The position numbers and the translations under genes are program-made. Shown piece by piece: positions 53,214 to 60,636 of a DNA stretch of 64,000 nt. Numbering within the stretch: the stretch's first letter is position 1; every line of letters starts with the position of its first letter. The DNA lies in contig NZ_CM000776.2 in the NCBI RefSeq assembly GCF_000162575.1, forward strand, positions 748,950 to 812,949. The letters are read 5' to 3'. The DNA comes from Helicobacter canadensis MIT 98-5491. GTDB taxonomy: Bacteria > Campylobacterota > Campylobacteria > Campylobacterales > Helicobacteraceae. The notes under the pieces are model-generated. The model searched no databases. It saw nothing but the letters and a program-made list of their open reading frames with translations, and was not told the DNA's origin.

Positions 53214-54880
53214 TTTTACCAAGAGATGTTACACAAAGTGATTTTACAGCTGCAGTAGCAAAATTTGAAAAAGCTTTAGGAAAAGAATGGGTATTTAGCT
53301 CTCAAGAAGATTTAGAGCTTTATAGAGATGCTTATAGTCCGCAATGGGGCGATGATGATGAACCTATTGCTTCTTTGGCACTTGCACCAAAAAATGTGGA
53401 AGAAGTGCAAGCAATTGTTAAGATTGCCAATGAATTTAAGATACCACTCTTTCCTATTTCTACAGGTAAGAATTTAGGCTATGGTTCTTGTGCGCCACAA
53501 CAAAGAGGGCAAGTTGTAGTGGATCTCAAAAGAATGAATAAAATCATTGAAGTAGATGATAAAAGAAATTTCTGTATTGTTGAACCTGGTGTAAGCTATT
53601 TTGATTTGTATGAATATGTTGAAAAAAATAATCTCAATGTTTTCTTAGATATTCCTGATCCAGGTTGGGGATCACCATTAGGAAATGCACTTGATCATGG
53701 TTGGGGATATAGCTATGGAATGTATCGAGATCATTTTGGATCACATTGTGGTATGGAAGTAGTATTAGCTAATGGAGAAATTTTGCGCACAGGTATGGGA
53801 GCATTGCCTAAAGCTAAAACTTTTGCAGAAAATAAATATGGTTATGGACCTTATGTGGATGGATTATTTTCTCAATCAAACTTCGGAATTGTTACTAAAA
53901 TGGGATTTTGGATGATGCCAAAACCAGAACACTATATGCTAATTTCTATTAAAATGAAAAAACGCGAAGATTTGATTCCAGCGGTTGAAATTTTAAATTA
54001 CCTTGAAGATAGTTTTATTGTAGGTTGGCCACAATATTTCAGTCCTCTTAATCCACCTTATGGAAAGCCTATGAATGAGGAATTAAAAGGTTACCTTACT
54101 AGTAAAAATGGCTTACCTGATATGAATAAAATACAAAATTATGCTTTAAAGAATAAAATTCCTTATTGGAATATTGATGTTTCTATATATGGCTGTAAAG
54201 AAGTGTGCTATGCAAATTTAGAATACATTAAGCGACGGTTTAAAGTGATTGATGGTGTGGATATTTCTATTGTTCAGGAATTTGACTTGCCTTTGAAATT
54301 GGAACAAAAAAAGCAATTAAAACACAAAGTTGCTCTTGGTATTCCAAATATGGAGATCTTTTGGATTAGCACAAGAGGAGAAGCAAGAGAGCCTAGCGAT
54401 GGACACGTATGGTTCTCACCAATCATTCCACGCGATGGTAGAGAACTTTTGAAATGCCAAGAAGTGTATATGGAATTATTTAGGGAATTTGGAGTAGAAT
54501 CTCCTATCACTCCTTTCTCTCATCCTAGAAGCTGGATGTATCGAGCATTCTGTTTTATGTTAGCCTTTAATAATTCTAGAACTGATCAAGCCTATAATTT
54601 TAAAGTGCGTCAAATGTATCGTGCAATGGTAAAAACTGCCGCTGAAAATGGTTGGGGAGATTATCGTGCTGCTCCGACTTTCCAAGATGATGTTATGGGA
54701 GCATATTCTTATAATAACCATATTTTGAGACGATTTAACGAGCAGCTTAAAGATTGCGTTGATCCAAATGGAATCTTGGCTCCTGGTCGTGGTGGTATTT
54801 GGCCTAAAAATTTAAGAGAGGAGCGTTTTGCTAACAATAAACGCGATGCCTTAATGAAAAAAGAAGGGAGAGAAAAATGA
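53210..54880 (+). CDS. VAO/p-cresol methylhydroxylase-family FAD flavoprotein
   Basis: 556 residues, the usual length of the vanillyl-alcohol oxidase family, no signal peptide. FAD-binding PP-loop S-T-G-K-N-L-G-Y-G at 84-92. Catalytic residues of VAO are present by hand alignment: Tyr91 (N-L-G-Y-G), Asp150 (D-I-P-D-P-G-W-G) and the phenolate-binding pair Tyr485-Arg486 (G-W-G-D-Y-R). The family C-terminal V-D-P-N-G-I-L-A-P-G-R is at 518-527. The p-cresol-hydroxylase flavin tyrosine and the VAO histidine are not seen: the first site reads W-I-S-T-R-G, the second M-Y-R at 443-445. The family oxidises para-substituted phenols. The next gene is a cytochrome c, so electrons probably go to that. Confidence 0.9.
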   Translation: MILPRDVTQSDFTAAVAKFEKALGKEWVFSSQEDLELYRDAYSPQWGDDDEPIASLALAPKNVEEVQAIVKIANEFKIPLFPISTGKNLGYGSCAPQQRGQVVVDLKRMNKIIEVDDKRNFCIVEPGVSYFDLYEYVEKNNLNVFLDIPDPGWGSPLGNALDHGWGYSYGMYRDHFGSHCGMEVVLANGEILRTGMGALPKAKTFAENKYGYGPYVDGLFSQSNFGIVTKMGFWMMPKPEHYMLISIKMKKREDLIPAVEILNYLEDSFIVGWPQYFSPLNPPYGKPMNEELKGYLTSKNGLPDMNKIQNYALKNKIPYWNIDVSIYGCKEVCYANLEYIKRRFKVIDGVDISIVQEFDLPLKLEQKKQLKHKVALGIPNMEIFWISTRGEAREPSDGHVWFSPIIPRDGRELLKCQEVYMELFREFGVESPITPFSHPRSWMYRAFCFMLAFNNSRTDQAYNFKVRQMYRAMVKTAAENGWGDYRAAPTFQDDVMGAYSYNNHILRRFNEQLKDCVDPNGILAPGRGGIWPKNLREERFANNKRDALMKKEGREK

Positions 54881-55314
54881 AAAAAGCAGGATTAATTTTT
54901 CTAGCATTATTGGCTTGTGCCTTAAATGCTAATAGTAAAAATGCTGATTGGTTACCTAAGGGAGAATCTGTTGGTGTATTTGAGTATGTCCCAAATAATC
55001 CAATGTCTCCTGCGGCTTTTTCTACTATTGATAGTAAGACTTTAAATGCCAATCAAAAGAAAGGTCAGAAGATCTATAGTCGATGGTGTGAAGCTTGTCA
55101 TGGTGAGGGAATGCCTGGAACTAATGCACTTGCTGTTGTTTATAAAGGGCAAGATATCCCTGCTCTTTTGGAAGATAGAACAGATTTAAGTGTGGATTTG
55201 GTTAAGGTGTTTGTGCGTTATGGTAAGCACTCTATGCCATTTTTTAGAAAAACTGAAATTAGCGATGAAGAATTGCAATATTTGGGAGAATATCTCAGTA
55301 GAAATTACAAATAA
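54877..55314 (+). CDS. Cytochrome c subunit of the flavocytochrome operon
   Basis: 145 residues: a Sec signal peptide (M-K-K-A-G-L-I-F-L-A-L-L-A-C-A-L-N-A), the haem site C-E-A-C-H at residues 71-75, and an axial methionine in K-H-S-M-P-F-F near residue 119. A short Trp-containing segment (A-D-W-L-P-K-G) precedes the fold. The ATG overlaps the flavoprotein stop by 4 bases. In PchCF-type enzymes this subunit docks to the flavoprotein and passes electrons to the periplasmic chain. It probably does so here; a bc1 or oxidase acceptor is not visible locally. Confidence 0.9.
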   Translation: MKKAGLIFLALLACALNANSKNADWLPKGESVGVFEYVPNNPMSPAAFSTIDSKTLNANQKKGQKIYSRWCEACHGEGMPGTNALAVVYKGQDIPALLEDRTDLSVDLVKVFVRYGKHSMPFFRKTEISDEELQYLGEYLSRNYK

Positions 55315-55318
55315 AATA

Positions 55319-55358
55319 CAAAGCTTTCTAGGAAAGATTATTTTTCCTAGAAACTTTG
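55319..55358. terminator. Bidirectional terminator between the flavocytochrome operon and the P-type pump
   Basis: Arms of CAAAG plus TTTCTAGGAAA pair with TTTCCTAGAAA plus CTTTG (16 pairs, one bulged C) around a GATTATT loop. It follows the cytochrome stop and includes the last codons of the convergent pump gene; on the minus strand T-rich sequence follows. Confidence 0.75.
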
Positions 55359-58006
55359 AGTAAAAAGCGAACAATTTCTCCTACAATAATAACACTAAAA
55401 CCTACAAATAATATTTTTACCCACATTATCAAATCTAATGGTGTTGTCTTGAAAGCTTCTCCTCCAAATTCTACGATTAAGACTTGCAAAGCAAAAGTAA
55501 GAATAAAAACTCCAAGCATAAGGCGATTGTTGGTAAGGTTTTTAAAAATACTTTGATTATGCAATTCCCTTGCATTAAATGCATTGAAGAGTTGAAAAAT
55601 AACAAAAAGAGTAAAAAGAACAGAGCTTTTTTCTTCAGGAGTTGCACCTAAGAAATTTGTAAAATATTGCAAGAGACATACAAAAGCAATGAATACTCCA
55701 TTAATTATAATAAGAATTAGCATATCTTTAGTTATAATGTTGGCATTTCGCTTAATAGGTTTTTGAGCTAAAAGGTTTTTTGAAATGGGCTCTAATCCTA
55801 AGGTTAGTGCAGGTGGTCCATCCATAATGAGATTTACCCATAAAAGTTGCAAAGCACTAAAGGGTGCTGTTAATCCTGCGATAACTGCGAATAAAACAAT
55901 CATTACAGAGGAAAGATTAACGGTGAGTTGGAATTGAATGAAGCGTTGGAAATTTTGATAGATACCTCTTCCCCATTCAATAGCTTTAACAATGGTTGCA
56001 AAACTATCATTAAGTAAGATAATATCGCTTGCTGCTTTGGAGACTTCTGTCCCGCTAATTCCCATAGCGATTCCAACATCTGCGTTTTTAAGGGCTGGAG
56101 CATCGTTAATTCCATCTCCGCTTAAAGCTACAACATTACCTTGAGATTTTAAAATATTAACAATTTGCATCTTGGTATCTGGCGTGGATCGTGCAATGAT
56201 TTTGATTTTTGGGAGAATTTGAAGTAATTCTTTTTGGTTTAAATTCTCTAGCTCACTAGCTTCAATGGCAATAGAATTATGATCTAGTAAATGCAGTTGA
56301 TTTCCGATGGCTTTAGCAGTAGAAAGGTTGTCTCCTGTTAGAATCTTAACATCAATTCCTGCTTTTTTGCAATCCATAATGGCTTCATATACTTCAGGAC
56401 GCAATGGATCAGAAATTGCTACAAAGCCATCAAAAATCATTTGAGATTCAAGTAATTCTCTGTCTTTAACATCTCTATCATCTGTAATTTCTTTGTGCGC
56501 AAAGGCAATAACGCGATAGGCAAGATTTTGAAAGTAAAGAATTTGTTTGTTAATCTTTAGTGCATCTTGGCAAGGCATCATCTTACATTGACTTAGGATT
56601 TTTTCGGGACTTCCTTTGCTTAGACAAAGAATTTTTCCTTTAAAATCTACTAGGCTTGTCATATTTTTTGTTTGCGAGAAAAAAGGAAAGGAATGTAAGA
56701 TTTTAAAATTCTTGCGTATTTCTTTGTAATGGAATCCTATTTTCTCTCCAAAAACAAGTAGGGCACATTCGGTTGGGTTGCCAATAAAATCGTATTTTTC
56801 TCCTTTTTGGCTGATATCGGCAGTGGAATTTAATGCAGCATTATGAAGCATAAAAAAAGCAGAATCTTTAATGGGGCTTGTTTGGAGATTTTGTAGAGAG
56901 TGAGAATGGAATTCAAAGATTCTGTCTTGAATAAAGGAATGTTCCACGCTCATTTGATTTTGAGTAAGTGTTCCAGTTTTGTCGCTACAAATGATATTAA
57001 CACAGCCAATTGTTTCACAAGCAATAAGTTTTTTAATGAGAGCATTTTGTTTAGACATTTTAATAATATTAAGAGCCAATGATATGGCTACAATGGTAGG
57101 CAAACCTTCTGGGACGGAGGCAACAATAAGAACAATGCTTGAGATAAAAGCCTGTGTAATGTTTTCAAAATTAATAGTGTCTCTTAGAATAAAAAAGATG
57201 ACTTGTATGAGAAAGGCTAAAAATGCAGCACTTGCTCCAAAAATTGTGATTTTTCCACTAAGCTTTTGGAGTTTTTCTTGTAAGGGTGTTGTGGTTTGGA
57301 TTGTTTGATCAAGGGCTTTTGCTATTTTTCCAAATTCAGTGTGATTCCCAACAGCTACACAAATAGCTTTTGCATTGCCTTGGGTGATAAAGCAACCGCT
57401 ATAAAGCATATTTTCATAAGTATTATTAGGAGTGTGATTAGAGAGAATAGGATTCTTGATGCTTGGCATACTTTCACCTGTAAGGCTTGATTCGTTGCAC
57501 ATTAGGCTTTGAGAATGTATAATGCGACAATCACAGGGAATCTTATTGCCAGTTTCTAAAAGTAAAATATCGCCATTAACAATCTCTTCTTGCGGGATAA
57601 GCTTAACTTCTCCATCACGCAAAGTTTTTATGGTATTGCCTTGAGTGATAGCATTGAGAGCTTCAAAGGCTTTTTGGCTTTTATTTTCCATAATAAGCGT
57701 AATAGCCACAGAAAGAAATATGGCAATAAAAATGCCAATACATTCTAAAAAGTTTGATTGATTGTGGTAGAGATATTCATAGATATTAATTCCAAGAGCA
57801 AGAAAGGCAGCAAAAATAAGCAATAAAACCATAGGTTCTTTGAGTGCTTCTAGGAGTTGCTTTGTAAGTGTGGGTGGAGGGGATTTTTCAAAGATATTTG
57901 CACCAAATTTTTGCTTGTTTTCTAAGGCTTGTTTGGAAGTTAATCCATTTTCTTGATCGCTTTGAAATTTGGTAAAGAGTTCTTGTAATGGAATATCGTG
58001 AAACAT
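55328..58006 (-). CDS. P2A-type cation ATPase, SPCA/PMR1-like (probable Mn2+ exporter)
   Basis: 892 residues, the SERCA/PMR1 size. Actuator T-G-E-S near residue 175, D-K-T-G-T-L-T-Q-N near residue 344, T-G-D-N near residue 555, G-D-G-I-N-D-A-P-A near residue 630. Ion site: helix 4 V-P-E-G-L-P (near residue 298); helix 6 W-V-N-L-I-M-D-G-P-P-A-L-T-L-G, like the PMR1/SPCA N-I-L-M-D-G-P-P-A rather than SERCA N-L-V-T-D-G. The helix-5 glutamate of SERCA site I is replaced (L-T-V-N-L-S-S-V), so one transport site is expected. The gene follows a yybP-ykoY-like riboswitch. Together these point to export of Mn2+, less likely Ca2+. Confidence 0.87.
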   Translation of the reverse strand: MFHDIPLQELFTKFQSDQENGLTSKQALENKQKFGANIFEKSPPPTLTKQLLEALKEPMVLLLIFAAFLALGINIYEYLYHNQSNFLECIGIFIAIFLSVAITLIMENKSQKAFEALNAITQGNTIKTLRDGEVKLIPQEEIVNGDILLLETGNKIPCDCRIIHSQSLMCNESSLTGESMPSIKNPILSNHTPNNTYENMLYSGCFITQGNAKAICVAVGNHTEFGKIAKALDQTIQTTTPLQEKLQKLSGKITIFGASAAFLAFLIQVIFFILRDTINFENITQAFISSIVLIVASVPEGLPTIVAISLALNIIKMSKQNALIKKLIACETIGCVNIICSDKTGTLTQNQMSVEHSFIQDRIFEFHSHSLQNLQTSPIKDSAFFMLHNAALNSTADISQKGEKYDFIGNPTECALLVFGEKIGFHYKEIRKNFKILHSFPFFSQTKNMTSLVDFKGKILCLSKGSPEKILSQCKMMPCQDALKINKQILYFQNLAYRVIAFAHKEITDDRDVKDRELLESQMIFDGFVAISDPLRPEVYEAIMDCKKAGIDVKILTGDNLSTAKAIGNQLHLLDHNSIAIEASELENLNQKELLQILPKIKIIARSTPDTKMQIVNILKSQGNVVALSGDGINDAPALKNADVGIAMGISGTEVSKAASDIILLNDSFATIVKAIEWGRGIYQNFQRFIQFQLTVNLSSVMIVLFAVIAGLTAPFSALQLLWVNLIMDGPPALTLGLEPISKNLLAQKPIKRNANIITKDMLILIIINGVFIAFVCLLQYFTNFLGATPEEKSSVLFTLFVIFQLFNAFNARELHNQSIFKNLTNNRLMLGVFILTFALQVLIVEFGGEAFKTTPLDLIMWVKILFVGFSVIIVGEIVRFLLKVSRKNNLS

Positions 58007-58067
58007 TTAGCTCCTTTTTGACTATATATGAAGCTAAATTTTAGGAAGTTTTAAGAATCATATATAG
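58005..58067 (-). promoter_or_regulatory. Ribosome-site sequestering hairpin and alternative pairing of the pump leader
   Basis: On the RNA, ATTTAGCTTC (58039-58030) pairs with GGAGCTAAAT (58014-58005), hiding the ribosome site GGAG and the A of the ATG. Part of the first arm lies in TCATATATAG (58031-58022), which can instead pair with CTATATATGA (58067-58058). That element can in turn pair with TCATATATA (58086-58078), which shares bases with the aptamer's closing stem. The chain gives a ready on/off switch. Confidence 0.65.
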
Positions 58068-58077
58068 CTATATAAGT

Positions 58078-58178
58078 TATATATGAGTCTCATAATTTAA
58101 GGCAAAACCAGATGAAAATCATCAGTATGTTGGTTTGCCACAAGTAAAATAAAAACTTGCTTACTACTCCCTCATAAG
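58078..58178 (-). promoter_or_regulatory. yybP-ykoY (manganese) riboswitch aptamer
   Basis: The minus-strand leader reads TATGAG-GGAGTAG at 58176-58164 and ATGAGA-CTCATA at 58093-58082. UAUGAG pairs with CUCAUA as the closing helix. The GGAGUAG after the 5' strand and the purine-rich AGA before the 3' strand are at the places of GGAGUAG and GCAAGA in known yybP-ykoY RNAs. Inside are a hairpin CAAGU...ACUUG, a long stem GGCAAACCA / UGGUUUUGCC, and an ACAUACUGA loop followed by GAUGA-UUU-UCAUC. Known members sense Mn2+ and often precede P-type pumps. Not confirmed by covariance search. Confidence 0.72.
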
Positions 58179-58184
58179 TCTAAA

Positions 58185-58190
58185 ATTATA
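58185..58190 (-). promoter_or_regulatory. -10 element of the riboswitch-pump transcript
   Basis: A perfect TATAAT on the minus strand (TGCTATAATTTTAGAC) preceded by TG in the extended position. The predicted start near 58178 coincides with the beginning of the aptamer, leaving a leader of about 170 bases. Confidence 0.65.
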
Positions 58191-58237
58191 GCAAAAAATT
58201 TTTAAGAATACAAAAGAAGCTATGAAAGAATATTGTA

Positions 58238-58260
58238 AGTAGCCCCTAAAGGCTACTTTT
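58238..58260 (-). terminator. Probable terminator between sodB and the riboswitch
   Basis: Hairpin AGTAGCC-TTTAGG-GGCTACT on the minus strand just after the sodB stop. The sequence after it has only scattered T residues, so it is a moderate candidate; the opposite strand has TTTT after the stem. Confidence 0.5.
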
Positions 58261-58273
58261 GCTTTAAGATTTT

Positions 58274-58900
58274 TTAAGCGTGGAGAGAGTTCATATAGAA
58301 ATTTACAGAGTTTAATCCTTCTTTTTTTGCCCATTCTAGTGATTTAGAAACAAAATCCCAATGAATATGGCTAAAGAATTTCTCTAAATAAGCAGGTCTA
58401 GCATTTCTGTAATCTACATAATAAGCGTGTTCCCAAACATCAACCACTAAAACAGGAATCAAACCTTGTGTAACAGGAGTTTGTGCATTGCTTGTTTGAA
58501 CAATTTCTAGTTTTTTAGAGTTTGGATTATACACAACCCAGCACCAACCAGAACCAAAAAGTGTAGTGGCAGATTGTAAGAAAGTTTCTTTAAATTTATC
58601 AAAACTTCCAAAACTCTCATTGATAGCTTCTTGCAATTCGTTGCTTAATGGAGTTTCTTTTGGTGAGAGGCAATCCCAATAAAAATCGTGATTATAAACC
58701 TGTGCGGCGTTGTTAAAGATTCCGCCTTGAGCTTTTGTTACAATTTCAAATAAAGAAGCTGATTCAAATTCTGTGCCTTTAATGAGATTGTTAAGGTTAT
58801 TGATATAAGTTTGGTGATGTTTTCCATAATGGAATTCACAGGTTTCTTTGCTAATAAAGCCTTGGATTTCATTAAAAGGTAGTTTGCGTAAATTAAACAT
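58274..58900 (-). CDS. sodB: Superoxide dismutase (Fe-type)
   Basis: A 208-residue Fe/Mn-family SOD. The metal ligands appear as H-Y-G-K-H-H-Q-T-Y (near residue 27), Y-N-H-D-F-Y-W near residue 76 and D-V-W-E-H-A-Y near residue 160; the last is the typical D-V-W-E-H-A-Y-Y block. Q in the middle block of Fe-SODs and the H. pylori homology point to iron. It removes superoxide in the cytoplasm. Transcribed alone or read into the riboswitch region; its promoter lies in the AT-rich gap above 58900. Confidence 0.95.
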   Translation of the reverse strand: MFNLRKLPFNEIQGFISKETCEFHYGKHHQTYINNLNNLIKGTEFESASLFEIVTKAQGGIFNNAAQVYNHDFYWDCLSPKETPLSNELQEAINESFGSFDKFKETFLQSATTLFGSGWCWVVYNPNSKKLEIVQTSNAQTPVTQGLIPVLVVDVWEHAYYVDYRNARPAYLEKFFSHIHWDFVSKSLEWAKKEGLNSVNFYMNSLHA

Positions 58901-58976
58901 ATTTTTCCTTTATTTTTTGATATTTTAGACTTTGAAAGTCAGCTAGAATTTTACAAAATAAAAATAAAAAAATGAA

Positions 58977-59297
58977 TTAAACTGAAATATTTAAATGTTG
59001 AATCAATCCCTCTTCATTAGTTTGAATTTCATCTTGAGAATCTTCTTTTTTAGAAGTTTTTTGTGTGGCTTCTTGATTCTCTTGTTCTTGCTTGCCATTG
59101 CCTTCTTTATCTTCATTGGTTTTTAGAGTTTCTTCAGTGGGGCGTACTTCTTGGACTTCATTTTGCTTATCTTGCATTTCTTGGAGATTAACCATAGATT
59201 GAAAGTCTAATTTAACTTGGGTGTTTGCTTGTTGAATCGAACTAACTTGTGAATTTTGATTAATATAATTTACATTGCTAATTGGAGAGACTGCCAT
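58977..59297 (-). CDS. Small hydrophilic, low-complexity protein
   Basis: 106 residues, starting at ATG 59297 with AAAGGAG upstream; a longer frame to 59345 runs into the next gene. The N-terminus (A-V-S-P-I-S-N-V-N-Y-I-N-Q-N) is polar, and the C-terminal half is rich in Glu, Gln, Lys and Thr (E-D-K-E-G-N-G-K-Q-E-Q-E-N-Q). No signal peptide, membrane helix or known motif. Probably intrinsically disordered. Function unknown. The M-A-x-S-P-I-S-N-x-N-Y-I-N-Q-N start resembles small conserved Campylobacterota proteins adjoining flagellar genes, which is only an impression. Confidence 0.6.
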   Translation of the reverse strand: MAVSPISNVNYINQNSQVSSIQQANTQVKLDFQSMVNLQEMQDKQNEVQEVRPTEETLKTNEDKEGNGKQEQENQEATQKTSKKEDSQDEIQTNEEGLIQHLNISV

Positions 59298-59307
59298 TTT
59301 TTCTCCT

Positions 59308-60627
59308 TTATCTCTTTGTGATTTGGAGTGTTTGCTCCTTTCCATAGATTACATTTGCACCTTGAGTAATTTTTACAAATTTCCTTTTGGTATAATCCAC
59401 TTCATAATTTCCACTAAAGCTTTTTAAAAAGCCTACTAAAATCTTAGCAGCTTTTTGCAAGATTATATCAGGAATCTTGTTTTTTCCACAATGAATAATG
59501 AGATGGGAACTTGGAATATCACGGATATGCATCCAAATATCATCAGCTTTTGCTTCTTTAAGCAAGGCTATATTTTCTTTTTCATTCTTGCCGATAGAGA
59601 CCTTGAAACCTTCGATAAAAAAGCTTTCAAAGGATTTAGAATTTTTCTTTTGCTTAGCTTCTTTTTGGGAGTTTGAATCTAAAATTTGCAAATCATTAAG
59701 ATTTGTTACATTTTGAACCATTTCTAAAAGTTTGGTATAAAAAGCTATTTTGTCTTGCAAATTCTCTTCTTGAAGATGGATATTTTGTGCTTTTTTGCTT
59801 AGTTTTTTGGAATTTTCAAAGAAAATTTGTGCGGCATGGCTTAGAGAAGTAGCTTTTGGCGGAAGCGTGATTTTGGTATCTTGGAGAATAATTTCTGTGT
59901 CTTTGAAATTGGGATAAAGATAGAGATTTTGAAGAATGAGTTTTCCATAATTTGATTTGTTTTGTGCGGTTTTTTCTAACTCTTGTTTATTTTCTAAATT
60001 TTTTAAAAAATATTGAAGTTGCTTGATTTTTTGAGTGATGTGGGTGCTTGATTTTTGGATTTTTTGTTTTAATTCATTTTCTTTAATTTTTAAAAAATTA
60101 TTTTTAAGAGTCTCTAAAAGCTCACCTTCATCTTTTAAAATCGGCTTTTTGTCGGGTTGTGGGAGTGGTAAAAGAGGGCGTGAGATTTTGACTTCGCGGA
60201 AAGATTGTTCTTTTGTGATGTGTCGCAAAGCATCAATGACAATGAAGTTTGGAGTAAGCAAAATAAGATTGGTGTAGCAACCTGTAAATTCGGCTTGTAA
60301 AAGAGTGATGCTTGTTTTATAGCTGTTTTGCGTTTCTAAGAAAAGCTGTAAAATCCGATTATCACCATCAACTTTGGCATTTTTGATTTGGGCATTGTAG
60401 CAGAGTTTTTGGAGACTTTTATCAAAAGGGGCATTATAGAGTTTAGGGGGGATTAATTGATCTTGTGTGAGATAAATGCTGCTTTTGGATTTGCTTAGAT
60501 CAAAGTAAAAGATTTCTCCGCTAATGTCAAGTTTAAAAAGATTATCCCCAATGCGTTTAATGGAGCGAAGTTTTTTGGGAGAATCATTAAGATAGAGAGC
60601 AAATTTTTTAAGGGTGCTTAGATTCAT
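59308..60627 (-). CDS. NFACT-family protein (RqcH-like; annotated as fibronectin-binding)
   Basis: 439 residues, shorter than the 550-600 of RqcH. An N-terminal NFACT-N-like region, a long coiled coil (about residues 190-310) and a C-terminal NFACT-R domain (F-I-E-G-F-K-V-S-I-G-K-N-E-K-E-N near residue 335, D-D-I-W-M-H-I-R-D-I-P-S-S-H-L-I-I near residue 360, T-K-R-K-F-V-K-I-T-Q-G-A near residue 417). In other bacteria RqcH adds alanine tails to stalled nascent chains on 50S subunits. Helicobacter copies are often called fibrinogen/fibronectin-binding. Ribosome rescue is the family-based expectation. Followed by recN upstream, as in H. pylori. Confidence 0.85.
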   Translation of the reverse strand: MNLSTLKKFALYLNDSPKKLRSIKRIGDNLFKLDISGEIFYFDLSKSKSSIYLTQDQLIPPKLYNAPFDKSLQKLCYNAQIKNAKVDGDNRILQLFLETQNSYKTSITLLQAEFTGCYTNLILLTPNFIVIDALRHITKEQSFREVKISRPLLPLPQPDKKPILKDEGELLETLKNNFLKIKENELKQKIQKSSTHITQKIKQLQYFLKNLENKQELEKTAQNKSNYGKLILQNLYLYPNFKDTEIILQDTKITLPPKATSLSHAAQIFFENSKKLSKKAQNIHLQEENLQDKIAFYTKLLEMVQNVTNLNDLQILDSNSQKEAKQKKNSKSFESFFIEGFKVSIGKNEKENIALLKEAKADDIWMHIRDIPSSHLIIHCGKNKIPDIILQKAAKILVGFLKSFSGNYEVDYTKRKFVKITQGANVIYGKEQTLQITKR

Positions 60628-60636
60628 TGTTTATCT

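Noticed and set aside
58020-58090. Simple AT-repeat or recombination site
   Set aside because: The repeated TATATAT elements have specific pairing partners in the riboswitch leader and ribosome site, which explains them without recombination.
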